A stretch of 45,074 nt of DNA from Levilactobacillus koreensis JCM 16448 (GTDB lineage Bacteria > Bacillota > Bacilli > Lactobacillales > Lactobacillaceae), in assembly GCF_001435525.1 (NCBI RefSeq), contig NZ_AZDP01000118.1, positions 84,090-129,163 on the forward strand, read 5' to 3'. Each line of letters starts with the position of its first letter. Position 1 is the first letter of the stretch. The translations under genes were made by a program, and so were the position numbers. Positions 28,717 through 36,610 of the stretch are shown here, in pieces. Below the pieces are notes generated by a model, which saw nothing but the letters and a program-made list of their open reading frames with translations, did no database searches and was not told where the DNA came from.

Positions 28717-28765
28717 GAGCAATTTGATAGCTGTTTAGTGATATTCTCCTTTGGTAAATTTACCG

Positions 28766-29164
28766 CTGGTTTAGATTGACTGGTTTGGTGCTTATCTGCT
28801 GATATTCCGGTCCTGGCGGCTTCTGAAACGTGCGCCGCAGGACAGCTCCATCCGTTTAACCCCAATAAGTACCGGATTGCATTGACCCTTCAATTTTTAC
28901 TGGTTTAGACCGTTCGGCTTGGCTTTTATCTGCTGATATTCCGGTCCTGGCGGCTTTTGAAACGTGCGCCACGAGGCAGGTTCCTGCGCTTAACCTTGGT
29001 TCAATGATGACCTCGGCCTTTAACTACCTATTGTTTTAGACCGTTTGGCTTGGTTTTTATCTGCTTATACTCTGGTCCTGGCGGCTTCCGAAACGAGTTC
29101 CACGAGGCAGGTTCCTGCGCTTAACCCCGGTTCAGCAATGACCCAAAATCGGGGTCATCACTGA
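28766..29164. repeat. Three tandem units of about 132 bp, noncoding
   Basis: Units begin at about 28766, 28900 and 29031 (periods 134 and 131). All share TTATCTGCT, GGTCCTGGCGGCTT and GAAACG, and two or three share CACGAGGCAGGTTCCTGCGC. Each unit can fold CCTGGCGGC against a complementary arm, and the pairing differs between unit 1 (GTCCTG with CAGGAC) and units 2-3. No ORF is conserved. The last unit ends in a hairpin of TGACCC with GGGTCA. Confidence 0.8.
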
Positions 29165-29215
29165 GCCGACGTTAATGCTCAGAACCTAAACGCCTCGCTC
29201 CACTCTCTTATACAC

Positions 29216-29252
29216 AAAAAGACCCACCCCAGAACTTTCTAAACTGGGGTGG
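29216..29252 (-). terminator. Terminator on the minus strand, downstream of the MerR gene
   Basis: CCACCCCAG pairs perfectly with CTGGGGTGG and is followed by GTCTTTTTG on the minus strand. The 29253-29547 stretch between it and the MerR gene has no convincing ORF on either strand. Confidence 0.75.
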
Positions 29253-29547
29253 ATCATACGGGGGCGGTGACAGGCGAGCGAAAAATCAAAACACTTTAAT
29301 TTTCCAAAAACACGTCGTTTTAGTTTCACGATTGCTTACGCTGACATCAGCCAGCGTAGTCCATGCGCAAGATAAACGCGCTATTACTCTTGGTTATTCG
29401 CCTGGTTTCACAACACGTCAACAACATGATTGACCACCAATCCAGCCAGAAGATCGATTGGCATCGAAAGTTTTTTCTGCCCACCACGAAAAGTTCTCCC
29501 GTGACTTCAGGTTACCATTGTTACCGTCGATACACAACGAAATCGCC

Positions 29548-29988
29548 CTAATTCATGGCGTCAATCAGCTTAAACTGCCACTTGTTATCCGTGCGTTGTG
29601 CGATTAGGTGCTTCCCCGGTTCTGGATCGAACGGTCCCATGTCAATTTCAGCTTGCTCGTCCGTGACCGTCATCCCCTCGAAACGGTTCTCGAAGAAGGA
29701 ACGCAATGTGTCAAAATAGTCGTCCCTTCTTTTCGCTTGCTTCGCTGCCCCAACTAACGTGTAGCCATTGTCCAGAAAGCTCTTGATCTGTTCAACCTTA
29801 ATAACCGTCTTATAGGAAAACTTACGATTTTTACTTCCATTAACGACCTCACTGCGAATATACCCCTTACTCTCCCAATACCGAATCTGACTTTGCGACA
29901 CGCCCGTTGCGGCGGCCACATCCCCAATGCCAAAGATTAAATTCTCAATTGGAATCTTTTTTAAAAGCGCTTTTTGCTCTTCATTCAT
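29548..29988 (-). CDS. MerR family transcriptional regulator
   Basis: About 146 residues. The N-terminal winged helix FGIGDVAAATGVSQSQIRYWESKGYIRSE with KNRKFSYKTV (residues about 18-60) is of the MerR type. A helical linker follows, then a short acidic effector region with DMGPFDPEPGKH. No cysteine cluster is present, so it is probably not a metal sensor but a drug- or stress-type member. The ATG at 29988 is preceded by GGGAGAGG at some distance; an ATG at 30012 is an alternative. It is transcribed divergently from a multidrug exporter gene and is its likely regulator. Confidence 0.88.
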   Translation of the reverse strand: MNEEQKALLKKIPIENLIFGIGDVAAATGVSQSQIRYWESKGYIRSEVVNGSKNRKFSYKTVIKVEQIKSFLDNGYTLVGAAKQAKRRDDYFDTLRSFFENRFEGMTVTDEQAEIDMGPFDPEPGKHLIAQRTDNKWQFKLIDAMN

Positions 29989-30106
29989 ACCGCTGTCCGC
30001 CACCTCTCCCATTTTACTAACAAATCTCTAAATACCAGTTTACTCACAATGAAAGCGTTTGTGAATTTTGTTAGTTCTTCTAAGCTTCGTGTTCACTTTT
30101 CTCTAA

Positions 30107-30170
30107 CTAGTATAGATAAAATAAAAGGTATGTCAAGCTAGTTGACAAAATCGTTTAATCTGCGTATAGT
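30107..30170. promoter_or_regulatory. Divergent promoters of the MerR gene and MFS exporter sharing a palindrome
   Basis: Plus: TTGACA (30142-30147), 17 bases, TATAGT (30165-30170). Minus: TTGACA (30131-30136), 16 bases, TATACT (near 30109-30114). The two -35 boxes are the arms of one palindrome TGTCAAGCTAGTTGACA (30131-30147), a natural place for the regulator to bind and control both genes. Confidence 0.75.
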
Positions 30171-30210
30171 TGTTTCAGAATTAATTTTATGGACAAAGAG
30201 GGAATTTATA

Positions 30211-31710
30211 TTGGGAACTGCAATTGATACCAACGGGAAGTCCTACAGTCGGACACTGCTCGTCGTTCTCCTATTAGTGGGGACTTTCTGTACGGTTTTG
30301 AACCAAACTATTTTAAGTACCGCCTACCCAACCTTGATGAAAGCCTTTGACGTCTCGACGTCAACCGTTCAATGGTTAACCACTGGGTTCTTGCTGGTCA
30401 ACGGGATCATGATTCCCATTAGTGCCTGGTTACTGAGTACCATCAGCTCGAAATGGCTGTACATCGGTGCCATGTCAACCTTCTTGCTTGGGACTGTCCT
30501 TTGTTGGTCAGCCATTAGCTTTCCAATGTTACTGATTGGTCGGCTAATCCAAGCCGTTGGGGTCGGGGTTTCCATGCCTTTACTGCAAACACTGATGCTG
30601 ACCATCTTCCCTGCTAACAAACGGGGAACTGCCATGGGACTTGCCGGAATCGTCATCGGTCTGGCACCTGCCATTGGGCCGACCTTGTCCGGGTGGGTCA
30701 TTGACAACTGGACTTGGCGGGACCTCTTCGGGATGATCATCCCAATCGTCGCCGTCGTGGTTATCGCTAGCTTCTGGATCATGCATAGTGTTCTGGAAAC
30801 GCGCAAGGAACCTTTGGACCTGATCTCCGTGGTCTTATCCACGATTGGTTTTGGGAGCATGCTTTACGGGTTCTCCTCCGTTGGTGATGACGGTTGGGGC
30901 AGTACCCTCGTGCTTTCTACGTTAGCCATCGGGTTTGTTTTCGTTGGCCTCTTCGTTTGGCGTCAACTGACGATGGACAACCCATTCTTGAATTTCCGGG
31001 TGTACAAATCAAAAGAATTTACCGTTTCCGCCATCCTGAGTTCCGTGGTCAACATGGCCATGGTCGGGGTTGAAATGGTCATTCCCCTTTACCTCCAAAT
31101 GGTTAAAGGAATGTCTGCTTTCCACTCAGGACTGACGCTGTTAGCCGGAGCCTTGATGATGGGGATCATGAGTCCCATTACTGGTCGGGCCTTTGACCGC
31201 TTTGGCGCCAAGCGCTTGGCCATCATGGGGATGTTCCTCCTGACGATTGGGACCTTGCCCTTCGTTTGGATCACGAAGGACACGTCGACGGTCTACATCG
31301 TCTTGCTCTACGCCTTACGGATGTTCGGGATTGCCATGGTCATGATGCCGGCAACGACTGCTGGGATGAACGCCTTACCACTGAACATGATTTCTCACGG
31401 GACCGCCGTTAACAACACGCAACGGCAAGTCGCCAGTTCTGTCGGGACTGCGATTCTGATCAGTGTGCTGACCAACGTGACGAAGGGGCAGATGCCTGCT
31501 AAGCACGTCTTGACCACGAACCCCCTGAGCTACGCAAATGGTGCCATTAACGCCACCTTGTCCGGTTATCACGCTGCCTTCTGGATTGCCGTTGGCTTCT
31601 GTGTGATTGCCCTGGTCGTCGCCTTCTTCATGAAGGGCAGCCACCGCTCCGTTCATTTAGCTGACGAGGATTCTGCAGTCGCAAAGACGACGCAAGGAGG
31701 TGCCGCATAA
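30211..31710 (+). CDS. DHA2-family multidrug exporter (EmrB/QacA type)
   Basis: 499 residues with about 14 hydrophobic segments. NQTILSTAYPTLMKAFDVSTS followed by VQWLTTGFLLVNGIMIPISA is the classical DHA2 opening, and GRLIQAVGVGVSMPLLQTL and GLAPAIGPTLSGWVIDNWTWR carry the family's motifs B and C. It exports structurally diverse drugs against protons. I start at TTG 30211 behind AGAGGG; the ATG at 30142 would lie inside the promoter -35 box. Its stop codon overlaps the start of the next gene by one base (TAATG), so the two are translationally coupled. Confidence 0.92.
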   Translation: MGTAIDTNGKSYSRTLLVVLLLVGTFCTVLNQTILSTAYPTLMKAFDVSTSTVQWLTTGFLLVNGIMIPISAWLLSTISSKWLYIGAMSTFLLGTVLCWSAISFPMLLIGRLIQAVGVGVSMPLLQTLMLTIFPANKRGTAMGLAGIVIGLAPAIGPTLSGWVIDNWTWRDLFGMIIPIVAVVVIASFWIMHSVLETRKEPLDLISVVLSTIGFGSMLYGFSSVGDDGWGSTLVLSTLAIGFVFVGLFVWRQLTMDNPFLNFRVYKSKEFTVSAILSSVVNMAMVGVEMVIPLYLQMVKGMSAFHSGLTLLAGALMMGIMSPITGRAFDRFGAKRLAIMGMFLLTIGTLPFVWITKDTSTVYIVLLYALRMFGIAMVMMPATTAGMNALPLNMISHGTAVNNTQRQVASSVGTAILISVLTNVTKGQMPAKHVLTTNPLSYANGAINATLSGYHAAFWIAVGFCVIALVVAFFMKGSHRSVHLADEDSAVAKTTQGGAA

Positions 31711-32432
31711 TGATTATTTTTTCACTGATTATCTGTGCTGTTCTGTCCTTCATCTTCTTCGTTTACATTGAAAATAAGCCGCTGAGTAACACGTTGACCG
31801 CGATCGCCGTAGTTGGCTTATTGGCAAGCATCTTCTTCATGGTTAAAAATGACCATGATCACCTGGGGATGCACAACGTCACAACCACTTCATCGCGCAC
31901 CATTTACTCCGCGTCGCCTTCTAAGCAGACGCCCATGATGGTTTATCAACCAATTGGTACGGCGGATAAACACCAGGTCTACGTTTATAAGACCAGCGCA
32001 AACGCCAAGAAGGCCACCCACACGTCCGCCAAGGTCACTACCAAAAATGTGGTCAAACGGACGACGGGTGAGAACCGTATTGTGACGAAGAAAGTTTACC
32101 GGGAATACAAGAATGGCATGAGCAGTTTCTGGTTCGGCCTTTCCGGTAACGGTCATAAGTACGTGAAGGAAACCAACACGATTTACATCAACAAGAACTG
32201 GACAGTCTTAAGTGCCGCCCAGGCCAAAAAGTTACAAAAACTGGCTGGTTCTAAGAGCTACCAAGCTAAGCAAAAGGCCGCTGCAATGGCCTACGTCAAG
32301 CAGCAAGTCATGGCAGCGATGAAAAAGAATCCAACCATGTCAGCCGCTGAACAAAAACAGGTTACCCAACAAGCAACCGCTACCTACCAAGCCCAAGCAA
32401 TGAAGCAATTGATTGCCCAGGTCAAGAAGTAG
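31710..32432 (+). CDS. Membrane-anchored partner protein of the exporter (DUF4811-like)
   Basis: 240 residues. Two N-terminal membrane helices (about 1-20 and 25-45) are followed by a basic extracytoplasmic or cytoplasmic region rich in Lys, Thr, Ala and Gln, ending in a long helical stretch of AAMAYVKQQVMAAMKKN type. I believe this matches the DUF4811 proteins often found behind lactobacillar DHA2 exporters, but that is from memory. Function is unknown. The coupling to the exporter by a TAATG overlap suggests an accessory subunit. Confidence 0.8.
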   Translation: MIIFSLIICAVLSFIFFVYIENKPLSNTLTAIAVVGLLASIFFMVKNDHDHLGMHNVTTTSSRTIYSASPSKQTPMMVYQPIGTADKHQVYVYKTSANAKKATHTSAKVTTKNVVKRTTGENRIVTKKVYREYKNGMSSFWFGLSGNGHKYVKETNTIYINKNWTVLSAAQAKKLQKLAGSKSYQAKQKAAAMAYVKQQVMAAMKKNPTMSAAEQKQVTQQATATYQAQAMKQLIAQVKK

Positions 32433-32488
32433 TCTGCATCAAAAAGAACAGATAACATCGTCCTGCGAAGCGCGTCTGCGACCATCGT

Positions 32489-32538
32489 AAAGGGGGATTC
32501 ACCCGCAACGTGATGTTGTGTGGTGAATCCCCCTTTTT
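32489..32538 (+). terminator. Terminator of the exporter operon
   Basis: GGGGGATTCACC pairs perfectly with GGTGAATCCCCC and ends in five T. Confidence 0.9.
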
Positions 32539-32571
32539 GGTTTGAATAGCTGTTGTGATTGAGCATGAATT

Positions 32572-32760
32572 GCCGCGCTCCGGTTGCCAGGGATTCCGCC
32601 TGCTGTGGGGACGCTTCAGCCTGGAAGAGCACCAGTCTTCTCGCTCGTTTTTAAGCCACGAAAACCACGTGTCTTAAAAGTCGCCCATCCTGTTAGCTAG
32701 CCAGCGGCCAGCTAACAGGATTACCACGGCTGGCTACATCCCTGACCTCCTCCGGCTCTG
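32572..32760 (+). repeat. Module 1 copy E (first half of a composite element)
   Basis: ATCCTGTTAGCT (32687-32698) pairs perfectly with AGCTAACAGGAT (32710-32721). The middle stem reads CACG with CGTG where other copies have CGCG with CGCG, a compensating change. It is followed after 100 bases by module 2. Confidence 0.8.
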
Positions 32761-32860
32761 ATTGTGTTCTACACAGTAACAATCGTTGGGGGCCTACATC
32801 CCATACGTCTGGCGGTTATGATAGTCCAACCAATAACGACTCCTACAATCAATCTGTAAA

Positions 32861-33028
32861 TACCGTGTAAGCCGAGAGGTCGCCAGATATGGGCTCAGGC
32901 GCGTCGTCCTACTTGGTCGGCGCTCCTTGCCGGCTTAGTAGAAGACCAATCTTGTAGACTCGTGTTCTTCGAGGCTTCAAGTTGCGTCCGCACCGTTCCA
33001 GCCCATATCTGGCGGCCGGTAAGGCGAA
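32861..33028 (+). repeat. Module 2 copy 1 of the composite structured element
   Basis: CGCCAGATATGGGCT (32881-32895) pairs perfectly with AGCCCATATCTGGCG (33000-33014) and encloses the module. Inside, CTACT (32909-32913) pairs with AGTAG (32937-32941) and GTCGGC (32916-32921) with GCCGGC (32929-32934). Unpaired conserved stretches include CAGGCGCGTCGT and GGCTTCAAGTTG. Confidence 0.78.
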
Positions 33029-33041
33029 GTCAAACTGTATT

Positions 33042-33081
33042 AAAAAAGCAGCTCACGGACTAGCTTCCGCCGAGCTGCTTA
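33042..33081 (-). terminator. Terminator of the small HTH gene
   Basis: AAGCAGCTC pairs with GAGCTGCTT and ends in six T on the minus strand. Confidence 0.85.
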
Positions 33082-33111
33082 GTGGTACATTTTACCGATT
33101 CATTACCTTAA

Positions 33112-33351
33112 CTAGTTCACCTGAGTTAATTGCGTTTGTCCCTTACGACAACGTGGCAATAACCCGGATAAGTCGTCTAAAGACGTTCCGTTTTCCTGAA
33201 AACATTGAATCATATCGATCCAGTACAGATCGGACTCATCAAACTCTGTTGCAGAGTGAGCCTCCCCTAACAAGCCGTTCTTAACGTAAGCTTCAATGTT
33301 GCTGGCGTCGACGTGTGCGGCCGCAGCCAGTTCAGTCAAGTTCATCTTCAT
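33112..33351 (-). CDS. Small MerR-like helix-turn-helix protein
   Basis: 79 residues. The N-terminus MNLTELAAAAHVDASNIEAYVKNGLL has the spacing of a MerR helix-turn-helix and first wing, followed by DESDLYWIDMIQCFQENGTSLDDL, similar to the third and fourth helices of MerR proteins. The C-terminal dimerisation coil is missing or very short, so it is a reduced member. The ATG at 33351 has GAGGG 8 bases before it. It is a monocistronic gene with its own terminator, next to azlC in divergent orientation. What it controls is not visible. Confidence 0.72.
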   Translation of the reverse strand: MKMNLTELAAAAHVDASNIEAYVKNGLLGEAHSATEFDESDLYWIDMIQCFQENGTSLDDLSGLLPRCRKGQTQLTQVN

Positions 33352-33468
33352 CGCCCATACCCTCGCTTTCATCTTTTATCAATGAGAGTATCATACAACC
33401 GTCTTTACCGAAATGCAACCTTTTCTCTTAACAATTTTTGATGGCAAAATTTACAATTAAATTACACG

Positions 33469-33497
33469 TTTACGCCGTTCCTCGACAGGGCTAAAAT
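33469..33497 (+). promoter_or_regulatory. Possible azlCD promoter
   Basis: TTTACG, 17 bases, TAAAAT; the -35 is weak. Confidence 0.4.
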
Positions 33498-33538
33498 GGA
33501 AGTTAAAACTAAATTAGAATTCAGAAAGGAAGTTAGTC

Positions 33539-34243
33539 ATGGGTCCTTCACTCACCTTCAGGGCCGGCGTCCACGACGTCCTCCCCACGGTCTTTGGCTA
33601 CATCGGGGTGGGCCTGGCTTTCGGCATTGTGGCTCACACCAGCCACCTTAGTTTATTAGTCGTTGCCGGCCTCTCATTTATCGTCTACGCCGGGTCCGCA
33701 CAATTCATTATTACCAGCATGCTTCTATTACATGACCCGCTTTCTGCCATTTTTATTTCGACTTTCTTGGTCAATTCTCGAATGATTTTAATGAGTACCA
33801 GTCTCGCTCAATATTTCCGGCATGAATCGTTGACCCGCAACCTTTTAATTGGATCCTTGGTCACGGACGAAACCTTTGCATTAGCCATGAACAAACAGAA
33901 CAAAACCAATGGCAAATTAAGCTTTGCGTGGCAATCCGCCGCAAACGTCGTCGCCTACCTGGTTTGGGGCATTGCGACCATTGTGGGGGCGGTCTTGGGT
34001 GGTCTGATCACTAATCCCGAACGTTTCGGCTTTGATTTCGCCCTGACTGCCATGTTCATTGGCCTCGTCTACCTTCAGTTGATCAGTGACCGTCATTTAG
34101 GCTTGTCCTTACAGCTAATGGTCATGCTCTTCGTGGCCCTAGTCTATTACTTTATGATTGGTATCATGAGCCAGAACTTTGCGTTACTCGTCGCCACCGT
34201 GACGGGCTGCCTTTTTGGAATGGAGATGAAAAAATGTCGATGA
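33539..34243 (+). CDS. azlC: AzlC-type branched-chain amino acid exporter, large subunit
   Basis: 234 residues with about seven membrane segments. The sequence GLSFIVYAGSAQFIITSML and NSRMILMSTSLAQYF are signatures of AzlC/YgaZ, the large subunit of two-part exporters of branched-chain amino acids. The ATG follows a GGAAG site. Its last 10 bases overlap the start of azlD, so the two are coupled. The exported amino acid is inferred from the family. Confidence 0.92.
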   Translation: MGPSLTFRAGVHDVLPTVFGYIGVGLAFGIVAHTSHLSLLVVAGLSFIVYAGSAQFIITSMLLLHDPLSAIFISTFLVNSRMILMSTSLAQYFRHESLTRNLLIGSLVTDETFALAMNKQNKTNGKLSFAWQSAANVVAYLVWGIATIVGAVLGGLITNPERFGFDFALTAMFIGLVYLQLISDRHLGLSLQLMVMLFVALVYYFMIGIMSQNFALLVATVTGCLFGMEMKKCR

Positions 34244-34566
34244 GCTTAACTGAACTCTGGACGATTCTCGGGTGTGGTCTAGTCACGATTATATCGCGGG
34301 CCCTACCATTTGCCTTCGTTAAATCGCTGACCATGCCGGCGTGGCTGATCAACTTTCTGTCCTTCGTTCCGATCACCATTATGACCGCGCTGTGCTGTCA
34401 GAGCCTGTTTATCGCCAACCCGGGACACTTAGCGACTCTCAACGTGGCCAACTGTCTCGCGGCAATTCCAGCAACCATTGCGGGCGTGCTGACGAAGAGC
34501 CTGCTGATGGTCGTAGTGGTCGGCATCATGGCGATGGCAGTGCTTCGCTACTTTTCGATTGGGTAA
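34234..34566 (+). CDS. azlD: AzlD-type branched-chain amino acid exporter, small subunit
   Basis: 110 residues with about four membrane segments, the usual size for AzlD/YgaH. TIISRALPFAF near the N-terminus and FLSFVPITIMTAL are typical of the family. It overlaps azlC and forms the second subunit of the exporter. A terminator follows directly. Confidence 0.9.
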   Translation: MSMSLTELWTILGCGLVTIISRALPFAFVKSLTMPAWLINFLSFVPITIMTALCCQSLFIANPGHLATLNVANCLAAIPATIAGVLTKSLLMVVVVGIMAMAVLRYFSIG

Positions 34567-34588
34567 GAAACACACAAAAGTTAACACC

Positions 34589-34628
34589 AAATAGCCCATT
34601 CCCAGATACCAAAGGGAGTGGGCTATTT
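34589..34628 (+). terminator. Terminator of azlCD
   Basis: AAATAGCCCATTCCC pairs with GGGAGTGGGCTATTT. Directly after it, TTTGCAACTA can pair with TAGTTGCAAA near 34655, a second hairpin of unknown role. Confidence 0.75.
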
Positions 34629-34718
34629 GCAACTACTTGTCAGTCCAACTTTAGTTGCAAACATTGCCGGAAAATAATCATTCTGGCGTATGATGGTAAA
34701 AACTAGGAGGCGAGCTAA

Positions 34719-34982
34719 ATGAGCACTGATGTCAAAAATAAAATCGTTTCAACGCGGGTATCATCCGACACTTATGCGCGGGCTAAAAACAATTTAAAAA
34801 TACAGGGATTAACTATTCCCGAATACACTCGCTTATCTTTAGCCAAGGCGGCGAATAGTGATGTAGACTGTTTAGATTTTTCTGAAACAACGATCGCCAA
34901 AAAAGAAGCTGAAACCGGCCAAGTATCAACTATTGGATCATTAGCTGAATTTAGTGATTGGCTAGACAGCTTAACACATTGA
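34719..34982 (+). CDS. RelB/DinJ-type antitoxin, no toxin beside it
   Basis: 87 residues. The N-terminal KNKIVSTRVSSDTYARAKNN followed by LKIQGLTIPEYTRLSL is a ribbon-helix-helix DNA-binding domain of the RelB/DinJ kind. The C-terminal part is acidic and ends in a short helix, like a toxin-binding tail. A good AGGAGG precedes the ATG. Normally a YafQ/RelE-type toxin gene follows within a few bases, but here the next gene, 1 base away, is an ABC ATPase on the other strand. It is therefore an orphan antitoxin. The base composition is more AT-rich than its neighbours. Confidence 0.75.
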   Translation: MSTDVKNKIVSTRVSSDTYARAKNNLKIQGLTIPEYTRLSLAKAANSDVDCLDFSETTIAKKEAETGQVSTIGSLAEFSDWLDSLTH

Positions 34983-34983
34983 T

Positions 34984-35685
34984 TTAATACTCCGAAAAGT
35001 CATATATAAACGGGAGCTCTTGAGAAAATTCCCTATCAATAAAATCCTGACCTCTGAGCTCTGAAACAATCTTTCCCTGATTTAAAACGGAAACAAAAGA
35101 ATCAGGGACTAGACGAATATCCCGAACATCATGGGTGACAATCAAAAAAGTTTGTTGTTTCAGTCTTTCTTCGATTAAATCAAAGAGTTGCTTCACATTT
35201 CTCCGGTCAATATACGCAGATGGTTCGTCTAAAACGACAAACTCCTTTTGGGACTGAAGGAATAAATACAACTGTAGTAGCTTTTCCTCACCACCCGATA
35301 AGTCGTTATACTTTTTATGCCACACGTGTTTGAGAAATGAAAGCACCCTTTCATCTACCCTGTTCTCCAAGAATCCAAGATCTATGTGAGAATTCAAAAA
35401 AACATTGCCTAAAATAAACCTGGTGATTTCGGAACAACGAACGGTCCCTAGTAACGGCAAATATTGGGTAATATACAGATAGTTATTGTTAGTGGGACCA
35501 ACGACTCGGCCCGCTGCCTTGCCTAACCGCGTATTCAAAGTCAACGCATCTATTAGCGTACTCTTGCCAGACCCATTTGGCCCAATCACAAAATTAACGG
35601 CATTTTCGCGGACCTTGTAGTTAACTTGGTTGAGTGCCAATGATGCTTCGTGTTGATAGGCATATGAGTAATCCTTTAGCTCCAT
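34984..35685 (-). CDS. ABC transporter ATP-binding protein
   Basis: 233 residues, a single nucleotide-binding domain. Walker A is GPNGSGKST (about residues 35-43), the signature LSGGEEK, Walker B FVVLDEPS and the H-loop VTHD. The Q-loop stretch reads YLYITQYLP. The D-loop is AYIDRRNVK instead of the common SALD, so it is somewhat divergent. It powers the permease encoded 3 bases upstream. The family members with this layout export peptides, antibiotics or lipids, and the substrate is not visible here. Confidence 0.88.
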   Translation of the reverse strand: MELKDYSYAYQHEASLALNQVNYKVRENAVNFVIGPNGSGKSTLIDALTLNTRLGKAAGRVVGPTNNNYLYITQYLPLLGTVRCSEITRFILGNVFLNSHIDLGFLENRVDERVLSFLKHVWHKKYNDLSGGEEKLLQLYLFLQSQKEFVVLDEPSAYIDRRNVKQLFDLIEERLKQQTFLIVTHDVRDIRLVPDSFVSVLNQGKIVSELRGQDFIDREFSQELPFIYDFSEY

Positions 35686-35688
35686 GAC

Positions 35689-36414
35689 TTAGCCTCTTTC
35701 CACTGGCGACGCATTGACCAGCCTCAGAATGAATCTACTGAAGATAAAGCTGAGAATAAGCGCCGTCAAATACCCCAAAGAAGGTAAAATCCTTGGCAAT
35801 ACAAGTAACCGGTAACAGAATACGAGAAAATTAATGGGATTTGACCATAAAGGAAGATGGAAGAATTTTGACGCACTGAAAGCTAAAAAGAAGGCAATCG
35901 CAAAGCAAATGTAATTGACCACGACCAATACTTTAGCATTTATTGGCAGTAAAATTAAAAACTGAAAAATATTGGCTAAAACAAAGTACGTCATGGCACT
36001 TGCAATCAAAAGCGTACCGAAAACGAAGACAATATTGATATGATAAAGAATGGCACATACCAACGAAATGAGCAAGATTTCGGCGCATTGCATAGCAAAC
36101 CAGATAAGCTGCTTGCTGAAGGTAAAAACTGACAGCGAGGTCACCAATGTCTTGTATTGCTTTAAGTAGCCCTGTTCTCGCAGTGTAACGACATCAGAAT
36201 TCGCCGTAATGGCATTGCTGAAGGTCAAGAACCCAATCCAAGGTAGAATTGTATTCAATGTTGCCGCTGAACTTGAATGCGTTGCAATTGATAGATTCGG
36301 TATGATCATTATCAGGGGAAGTAAAATACTATATCCCAGAAAAACCCATTGTGTCGTCTGAACCTTCAAAAAATATCGAAACATGATGATGAGTTCGTTT
36401 GTAAAAACTTTCAT
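35689..36414 (-). CDS. ABC-2-type transporter permease
   Basis: 241 residues with six hydrophobic segments and a short N-terminal amphipathic region, the ABC-2 permease topology. The stretch TNELIIMFRYFLKVQTTQW is typical of its start, and REQGYLKQYK is the conserved coupling-helix region of ABC-2 exporters. I start at ATG 36414, 6 bases after GAGGTG. It forms an exporter with the ATPase gene behind it. Both genes are AT-rich compared with the flanking core genes, which hints at transfer. Confidence 0.85.
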   Translation of the reverse strand: MKVFTNELIIMFRYFLKVQTTQWVFLGYSILLPLIMIIPNLSIATHSSSAATLNTILPWIGFLTFSNAITANSDVVTLREQGYLKQYKTLVTSLSVFTFSKQLIWFAMQCAEILLISLVCAILYHINIVFVFGTLLIASAMTYFVLANIFQFLILLPINAKVLVVVNYICFAIAFFLAFSASKFFHLPLWSNPINFLVFCYRLLVLPRILPSLGYLTALILSFIFSRFILRLVNASPVERG

Positions 36415-36542
36415 TTCGTTCACCTCGTAAGGGCCAATTTAAACCAGTTCCCTGAATAAGAATATCCAAGCCACTCGAATAAGTTATGTGTCTAACTAAC
36501 GCAGTTGTCGCAGGGCCATCACGTTTTAAACAATACACCACG

Positions 36543-36585
36543 AAAAATAGCCGCTAACATCTCAACGAGATTAGCGACTATTTTT
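36543..36585 (-). terminator. Bidirectional terminator beyond the uracil permease gene
   Basis: AAAAATAGCCGCTAA pairs, with one mismatch pair, with TTAGCGACTATTTTT, with an inner ATCTC/GAGAT stem. Confidence 0.8.
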
Positions 36586-36610
36586 AATATGTGCCTACTT
36601 GATGATCAAG

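Noticed and set aside
28766-29164. CRISPR array
   Set aside because: Units of about 132 bp with only three copies and no short repeat/unique spacer alternation; no cas genes.
29253-29547. Possible gene remnant between the terminator and the MerR gene
   Set aside because: Short frames on both strands are broken by stops and match nothing I recognise.
30048-30064. Catabolite-response (cre) site near TGAAAGCG
   Set aside because: Only one half fits the consensus; the other half has three mismatches.
32982-33284. ORF beginning MRPHRSSPYLAAGKAK (a similar one at 40873-41088)
   Set aside because: The similarity comes from module 2 of the structured repeat and the reading frames do not keep going; noncoding.
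36424-36541. Short peptide that might be a bacteriocin precursor in front of the ABC exporter
   Set aside because: No double-glycine leader, and the frame runs into the permease gene out of phase without a ribosome binding site.
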